From: Acholoe squamosa
Lineage: Eukaryota; Annelida; Polychaeta; Phyllodocida; Polynoidae
Assembly (NCBI GenBank): GCA_949317995.1
Contig: OX439040.1
Span: 60,360,089 to 60,424,088, forward strand
Direction of reading: 5' to 3'
Length of the DNA stretch: 64,000 bases
Shown: positions 57,082-64,000 of the stretch, one piece after another
Layout of the letters: each line of letters opens with the position of its first letter
Numbering within the stretch: position 1 is the stretch's first letter
The notes under the pieces: model-generated
Seen by the model: only the letters and a program-made list of their open reading frames with translations
What the model was told of the DNA's origin: nothing
The model's database searches: none
Position numbers and translations under genes: made by a program

Positions 57082-58198
57082 CCAAAAGTAATGGTGCACC
57101 TTATCTATCAAAGAGTACTATCACACTGCTCAAAGGCAGGCCGTGGCTTCATGGTGTTTTTCTTCCCCTTGGGTTGCGCCTTATATGCGAGGTATTTTAG
57201 TAGATATCACAATAGGAGTGTAAAGTGTTATCATGGGTATGACAGAGACAACATCAAACATTACGTCAGTCACAATGCCATGATATTAATTTGTACCAGC
57301 CTATTGACTTAAAATTACACAAATTGAGTAGCCATCCTTGTCACGGTAATAGTGGTACTTACAAATGGCTGATGACCATAGTATATGGGGCTCACTACCC
57401 CCAACATTATGCCAAACACCTCAGCCTCTCTGTGCTTTATAGGGATGTGTTCACTATGAATAAGCAATCAGGTAAAGTTGAATGTTATTTAGTTGTAAAT
57501 CTGCATAACATACATTGTCTGACACGAGGTATTTAATCTGACAGAAAACACACAAAATTATGTCTGGTCCAGGTGACATTGTCTGGAGATGTACACATTT
57601 TACGTCCTGTGATCTTTTTGCCGATATAAAACACAAATTCATCAGCTGCTAGTGTCAATGGTGCAGCATTCATCCACCATGCTCTGGCTCTTGACAATGC
57701 TACAGGATACAGCATGAGATTTTAAGTATGGCTCACCAAAGCAGGGTGTAGCTCATGAGAATGACACAGACTGCATCCTTGAAAATGTCACAAGCGTAGT
57801 AGCAAAATATCATCTTGAGATTTTTATTAGAATTAGTGTAATTATAAACAAGATTCATATCCCAAAACGTAGTTGACAATTTTAACATTCTAACAATATT
57901 GTCAAGTATTTTCTATGACACTTTTCTAATTTTCTATGTTTTCCATAAAATTTCCCTTATATGGAAATAAAATAATCATTCATCACTTTTTTCTATCAAA
58001 ATAATTTAAAAATAATACAGCAGATAGGCAAATATTTGTGAATGATATAGAATGATTGGGAATTTTAAGTAGCCTAGATGTTAATATTCATTTTCAGGAC
58101 TTAAAAATATATATTTGGGCCTATTTACAAGGTTTTAAAGTCAATACCACTAATCGAACATGGTAAGAACGTCTGTTAGGCATCCGTTACGCTATTTG

Positions 58199-58234
58199 GG
58201 GTCAAATGAGGTCAAAAGGGGTCAAATGGGGTCA
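58199..58234 (+). repeat. Four RGGTCA half-sites at 10-bp spacing
   Basis: GGGTCA, AGGTCA, GGGTCA and GGGTCA start at 58199, 58209, 58219 and 58229, each followed by four bases. This is a DR4 layout for nuclear receptors, or simply a decayed 10-base tandem repeat. Confidence 0.5.
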
Positions 58235-58524
58235 TATGGGGCCCAATGAAGGAAGGGAAATTCCAATATTTGGCAGGCCCTAGCTTCGTTAACATTCATC
58301 TTATGAAAGTTCTAAGGTTACCTACCCCCCAGTAAATCAATATCAAGGAATCTGATGGTGCTATCCATTTTGTTCTATACCAAATGGTTGCTTAGCAACG
58401 GGCCCTTTCATTTGAATATGTGCCATGCTTAGTGGCTACTAGTGGCAATAAGGAAAACCTATCATTTTACAAGGTATTTTCATGATTATAATTTTCCAAG
58501 AAGGAATCATAGCTATATCATGAG

Positions 58525-58563
58525 ATTCTATGAGCATGTTCCTGAAGAACATGCTCATAGAAT
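58525..58563. repeat. Perfect 17-bp hairpin
   Basis: ATTCTATGAGCATGTTC and GAACATGCTCATAGAAT flank a 5-base loop (CTGAA). There is no terminator context, and its function is unknown. Confidence 0.85.
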
Positions 58564-59590
58564 ATATCTTCCAGTGTAATTGATAAATAATCGGGAAAGA
58601 CAAATTTATTTTTGACAATTTTTTCACTTTTATTTGTTGCAAACTCATGAGCTTGAGTCAGCAGTGCTTGCTATGTATTCTACCAAGCATTGTAATGCCA
58701 GGTCCATATGGAGTCCATAAAGGGTTAACCTCATTTTTAATTATCAACTACTATCCGAAGGGCCAATACTTGGACCGAAAATCAGTTGTTGTGGCGCACC
58801 AAATCAATTGAAGAGTGGGAGGTCTTTTCAGATGTCACCATTGTGGTCATTCACTCTAAGAAATAACTTTGAATCCACCAAGCACCCAACTGAAGCTGAA
58901 CACTGAACCTTCACAATTGTGATGTGGTGGCTCCAGTAGTCTTGACAATAAAGCCCCAATGGGAAGTATAGATAGTAACGCACGCTGTTACAAGGAATCT
59001 CTGTAGAAATAACGGTAAAACATTTGTCCCAAAGATACGGGAGAACCAGTGTTAATTGGACGACATTTTTTTTTAACATTGTCTTTTTTCCCACCTCAAT
59101 GAGGCCCTTAAAGTTTGTGGAAATTGTCTGGGATGTTTTAAGGTCTGACCATTAATACATTCATTAGGACCAAGTACTCCATCCATCTTGGCATGGGATG
59201 AGATTCACTGACCCCTTTGAGAGGCAGGTTTCATCCCTCAAGGATAGCGCCATTCATCAATATGACAGGATCGAACTTTGATTAAATAGAATAGAAAAAA
59301 TCTTAAGTGGGAGATTGAGAAGGAGCGGTTGGGAGAGATAAAAATAATTCTGCAGGTCGATTATGAAATCTCCGCAGTCCTTTTAAAGTAGATTTGTTCT
59401 GTGCATCCTGTGACGACACTGGGTTTGAGCAAGTCCTCATGATTGAAGGAGGTAAGATAATGACGCCTGTAGGAGGTAAGATAATGACGCCTGTCCGCTT
59501 GACGAGAGGCTCCTTGCCTCCTGGATATTGTTCAGTGGTTTGATGTGATGGTATCTAGTAACTAAGGTTGATCAAACATATGTATTCCAC

Positions 59591-62560
59591 GCAAAGGCTC
59601 TTAAAAAGCCACTACTTCGTTCACTGACAATTATTAGACTATATATGGAAATACTTTATTTTCTGAACTGGAACTGAAAATTTATTTTAAATCTAAAAAT
59701 GTTTATAAGTATAATAATTATGTTATTGCTGTTACAGACAGTCTGATAATCCCTTATGATCTTAGTTCTGTTGCTTATAAGCAGAAAGTATTTTAATACC
59801 TAGGCTCACACAAAATAATGCATAGAACCGTCTAATCTCAGTTGGCTGTGGCCATACATACACTGACAATATTGCTTGTCCTTAATTAGACAGCCCATTA
59901 TTTATACATGGTTTTCTGACTATGGAGGTACCCAGGGGCATTATAGGACAGCATGCAATATAGATACAGACCCCAGAACAATGCCATCTGGAGGAACATA
60001 CAGTCTGATGACCTCAGGGGGTCTGTGGAATGATGTTATAAAGGATATAGCAGGAACTTCCATATAACTGTGTTCAGGATGATGGCCGAAGACAAAAGAC
60101 TAATGGCTTAACCCTTGTGTGTAAAGGGCCCTGGCAGACACCCATACACATGTAGGGCAATATAACATGGTCCTTAGCGTTCCCCGGAGGACAGGGTGGA
60201 TGGGTACTATTGGCCTCTCAGAAGGTACAGCATGGGGAACGTGTATATACTGGTTGATCACTTGTGGGACCCTTCCAGGGAAGGAAAATCAGTGATTAAT
60301 GCTAGATCTTGGTGTGTGTTCTGTTAATGTACTCAGATAAGTGAGGAAGAAAAAAAAAACAATTGTCTACTTCATGTGTTACATACAAAGGGAACATTGT
60401 TTATAGTTGTAGGGGAGACGGTCTTTCACATGACAGCAAGCAATTAGCAGTATCCCTCTATTGAGTCAGATATCTGCCCCTGTCTCAATAGATTTGATAT
60501 TTGCATGGTACATGTCTGATGTAGATTATGGTTCTTATACAAATTGCCTTATCCTTACTCTGACATTAGAGACACAGGTAGTTTTATTTTTCAGCTGCTT
60601 CATTCATGGTGCACTGCTTCATTCGTGGTGCGTAGTGAAATAATTATCATAAATAGGATATCAAGCAATTAAATTTGAATTGATTGTCTGGCGTCCATGT
60701 AAATAGTTTCTATGGGTATAGATTTCACATGGCACAATTGAAAGCAGGCTTGACAACTCACGTTTGATCCTGCTATGATGGGTGATATTACAGTTCCTTG
60801 TAGGATTGATGCTGATGCTTTTTACAGCAAATTACAAATCACACTTTAAATTCCTCCAATTTTTGTGTGAGTGACTATGGGCTGTCATGTTTCATCTGTC
60901 AACTCTATCTTGTCAACTCTTTCTTGAGTAGAATACTGAATGCCAACTCCTTTTTTACAGGACAAATCAACTATACCATCCATTCCAAATGTTTTTTTCA
61001 GAATTACAGTGCCAAAGTCACAGAAGAAAGTTACATTCCTGTAGTAATATTGCAACAGGGCATGCAGCATTCCCTTAAATCCTATTATGGGATTAGGAGC
61101 TAGGGAAACCTTGGGCTATGTCGGGTAAAATGCAATCATCTCTCCCTTCAGGACCTCTACACCTAAATCAATGGGAGATCAATACCTGGGTTCTTTCTTG
61201 AATATGCCCTCTGTTGGGGTGAATGTTATTCCCATTGCTGTCAACAACAGATTGACAAAGCCAGACCATTATATGCCCTTATGAATCCCCTTACAATGGC
61301 CCAAAGCAGAGACATGATTGTTTTTATTAGTTAGTATTGCACTTGTGTGTATCCCAAATTCCTACAATATCAAGGGTTTTCTCTAGGCATTTAAAGGGAG
61401 AGTGCATTTCCAAAATACCCATATCTTGGGCAGGTAAAAAATGGAAGAGTGATATACTGAAAGGGAGAGAGCATTCTTACAATGATGAACTCGCATGAAT
61501 AAAACTTTTCAGGCAAGAAAGGTATCAGAGAGTCCAATTAACAAAGTAGCAAAAATGAATATCGACCCATCCAAAGAAAATATTACAATTTAATGGCTCA
61601 TGGACTAAGGCTTATTTATAAGACATCAGTTGAAAGACGTGTCATCTTCTTTAAAGATTCTGTTACCTTTGTCTTCCTTTATTGTGGTTTTGGGATATCT
61701 CTTGGGTTTGGAAGGAGGCAACAGGGATGTCAGGGGCTCATACCAAATAAAGGACAAACTCCAGGAGTCCTGAAAGACCAGACCATCCAGGTCCGGAGAG
61801 CATGAAAAGGTCACATCAAGTTATATTTCAGACACTGAAAAGTAAAAGAGTCTATCCCACCCAGGTAGGCACAGCTATTTCAATCATCTATATTGCAGAC
61901 ATCATGCTGAGAGACATTAGAAGAAATTAAAAATGTGAATGTCATTGCATGATTCTTCCATTCAGCGATATTTCATTCAGTCTTTTCACTGTTTGCATGC
62001 AATAGTGATATTCCAACAATTTTCTGGATTTTGAAATTATGACACTTGAATGAAACTGATCACAATAATGATAGTGTTCTCCAATACATGATGCTCCTTT
62101 CTAGTCATGGTGCATCAATGCAGCCCTGGTGAACGACATACAATAAATACACTGAGTAATAAGCAGGTAAGATGGCCTCTATCTAAGGTACCAGTGTACA
62201 CGGTGCTTGTCATTGCTACTTTAGGTTAATCCAGTTTAGCATTGTGCCCACTTGTGCAGACATAATGCAGAATTTTATGCGCTGGTCAACACAGACAGGC
62301 TCCTCTTGTTAGAGCCAACTCTCCCACTTGGACTCTATAACGATCTACTATTAAAAGGTGAATCTATCATATAAAGGTATATTCTAATCATGCCTGTACT
62401 CGATATTGAACCTGATAGGGCCATTATTTAGCCAAGTACTAGTGTATTGATATAACAGTATGAAAGGATATACATGATGTATGCGATGTTAAAAATCATA
62501 CAAAAGGCGCTGGATGGTATTCCTTATTGGAATATTAGCTTTAAGTTGGTTTACAAAAAG
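59591..62560. other. End of block B, no gene recognised
   Basis: Colinear with 40300-43560. The copies share non-coding and open-frame stretches alike. No domain is recognised. Confidence 0.45.
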
Positions 62561-64000
62561 GATTTAGCTAATAGCAATGCTTCTGCACTGAACTTCCCAC
62601 AAGAAGGCCCTCACTATATATTCCAGTGCTATCCCTCAGCGGAGTGCCTCAATGATTTCTAAGTTGCACTGGTCCTAAATGCAATGTTTGCCAATTGGGA
62701 ACTATGTTCTGGTACAAAGGCAATCTAATCGGCTTTATATACTGTGCAATTAATCTACAAAAAGCGCCATTTGTAGGTTCTCTTGTGCACATAATGTCAG
62801 GATTGTGCAAATTTGCATACCACGTTGTGCTGTAAATGCATTTGAATAGATCTAGGGTATTTATTTTTTATGTCAAAGCTAAAACTAAATCAGTAAGTAT
62901 GATATCATATTACTTACTAGACCCTAAAAGAGCAGGTGGGATGTCGGTCCTAAAGAGCAAGTCAGTGCAGCCCTATACTGCCCTATGATAAGGTTATAGG
63001 TAAAGGCCAGCAGGACATGGCAGTTCAGGAACCAGCTGAATAAGGGCCTATTGATCCTACAAAGATATTTCCAGATCTACTCAGCCAATGCTGATACCAA
63101 CGTCACCCCCAATCAGGGACCACAGTCACAAGTTTACAATTGGAAAGGGAGGGCTTAGGGACGTGGCAATGGAGGAAACGAGGGTCTGCAGCATCTCTGT
63201 CAAGTCCAATGATCAAATTACGATCTGGGGAGACTTTTGGCGAGGTAGGGCAATCATCTTTCCTTTCAGTACCTTTTATAACCAACTAAAGGAGAGATCA
63301 ATACGGAGATGGTTCTCTCTTAAATCTTCATTTGGTTCCAGTTATCTGAAACAGAAGGATTCTGGTAAGTGCTTTGCAAGTGATATAAATTATGAAAGAA
63401 AGGCGCCAGTATTAACCCTTAACTAGTACCTTTTTGACGATGTACACTTGATATAATACTGTACTGCTTGTTCCATTAACTCCCTCAGTGGTATCTATGT
63501 GTTCAGACTATAATACAACCAGAAAGTGTAGCTCACATATTAAATGACAAAGATGGCTTGGGTAACTCAAGTACAACGTAGTCCATGGTTTTCCCTTCAC
63601 CAGACCTTTTAAGAACTCCCTTGATGCCAGTAGAGCTTATTGTTAAAGAGAACATAAGCCCACTGAAGCTGACATGGATAAAACACCTTCAGGCAAAAAG
63701 GGAATCAGTCTCCATTTAATAAAGTAGTGAATGATTATTAACTAGGTTGTAAAAGCAAGAATAAACGCTTTTGCAGAATCACTATGTGTGTTACAAACCA
63801 TGATAGCATTGATTCTCTCTTCACTCTGTTCTACTGTGGATACGAACATAGTTAAGCACAGTTATTTTACATTATCATGTGCACACAGTGACATTACGCA
63901 ATTGAAAGGTTTTTATTCACAGTCCCAGTAATGTCCCATTCAGAATCCCTACTTTTATGCCCTTCCAGCCCCATGATAGCAGGATGAAACAGTCCATCTT
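62561..64000. other. Gene-free end of window
   Basis: Beyond the B block similarity fades. The plus-strand frame at 63088-63426 (112 codons) has no recognisable domain, and I do not call it a gene. A phrase near 63090-63300 (GGGCAATCATCTTTCCTTTC, AGAGATCAATAC) weakly resembles 42340-42360 and 61130-61190, so distant copies of the duplicated material may continue. Confidence 0.35.

Larger units (their letters stand above)
57079..59590. other. Block B-specific stretch without a gene
   Basis: The part 57210-57450 is a distant relative of 37720-37930. 58199-58234 is a 10-base tandem repeat and 58525-58563 a perfect hairpin. No open frame has a recognisable domain. Confidence 0.4.
43840..62560. 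repeat. Large tandem segmental duplication, block B
   Basis: Second copy of block A in the same orientation. It starts where GGTCTATAAAGTGCATCAATG (43840) matches GGTCTTTAAATTGCATCAATG (24578) and ends near 62520. B has its own insertions: the hairpin at 44694-44771, the MITE at 47698-48237, a GGAGCTTAATTC element at 48633-49259, an internal tandem doubling near 49255-50640, and larger additions at about 52440-56220 and 56700-59590. No gene is recognised in it. Confidence 0.8.

Noticed and set aside
63088-63426. 112-codon frame near the window end
   Set aside because: No recognisable domain, and it lies next to repeat-like phrases shared with 42340 and 61130.

Overview
The window looks like non-coding DNA from an animal genome, probably a marine invertebrate. 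A short retroposon at 53748-53938 ends in a (GTGAG)n tail next to a TTTAACGCC core, which I recall from molluscan and related invertebrate repeats, so a lophotrochozoan is my best guess (low confidence). I found no host gene I can defend. Almost every open frame is short and sits in repeat-derived DNA. The one clear set of protein-coding sequences belongs to a LINE retrotransposon.

Layout. 1-6640: unique-looking DNA with a CTGT microsatellite (456-573), a possible SINE head, a ~95-bp MITE and a complete 906-bp TTTAG-motif DNA element (4748-5653). 6640-16780: two diverged tandem blocks (C about 6640-10960, D about 11340-16780). C carries a solo LTR (8614-9288); D carries a 1.5-kb TA-flanked element (12070-13598) with a possible spliced mini-gene. 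16183-24590: a near-perfect 35-bp hairpin, three copies of a 748-bp foldback-like element, a 1.66-kb element with a TTTAG element nested in it, two smaller MITEs and a (TA)n tract. 24590-62560: a diverged tandem duplication of roughly 19 kb (A about 24590-43700, B about 43840-62560). Because insertions differ between A and B, each block supplies empty target sites for the other.

The centre of the window is a three-level nest inside block A. A TTTAG element (28490 to 36935, TA duplication, empty site visible in block B) was hit by a full-length LINE of about 5.2 kb (28881-36427, AACTT duplication, poly-A tail). The LINE endonuclease was then split by a 2351-bp non-autonomous DNA transposon (31078-33428, 21/25-bp terminal inverted repeats, ATAA duplication). 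Leaving out that insert and one ATAA copy leaves a 942-codon frame with all catalytic motifs.

Two observations stand out. First, LINE ORF1 (29020-30387) has the usual coiled coil and an L1-type RNA-binding region, but is fused at its C-terminus to a NADAR (YbiA-like) domain, a family acting on ADP-ribose conjugates including ADP-ribosylated guanine. Second, the 2351-bp insert carries seven copies of a 14-mer, six of them as an identical 20-mer, on both strands, and all seven fall within about 8 bp of a ~175-bp grid. More generally, at least six unrelated non-autonomous elements here share one architecture: a family-specific short motif repeated many times in both orientations between terminal inverted repeats.
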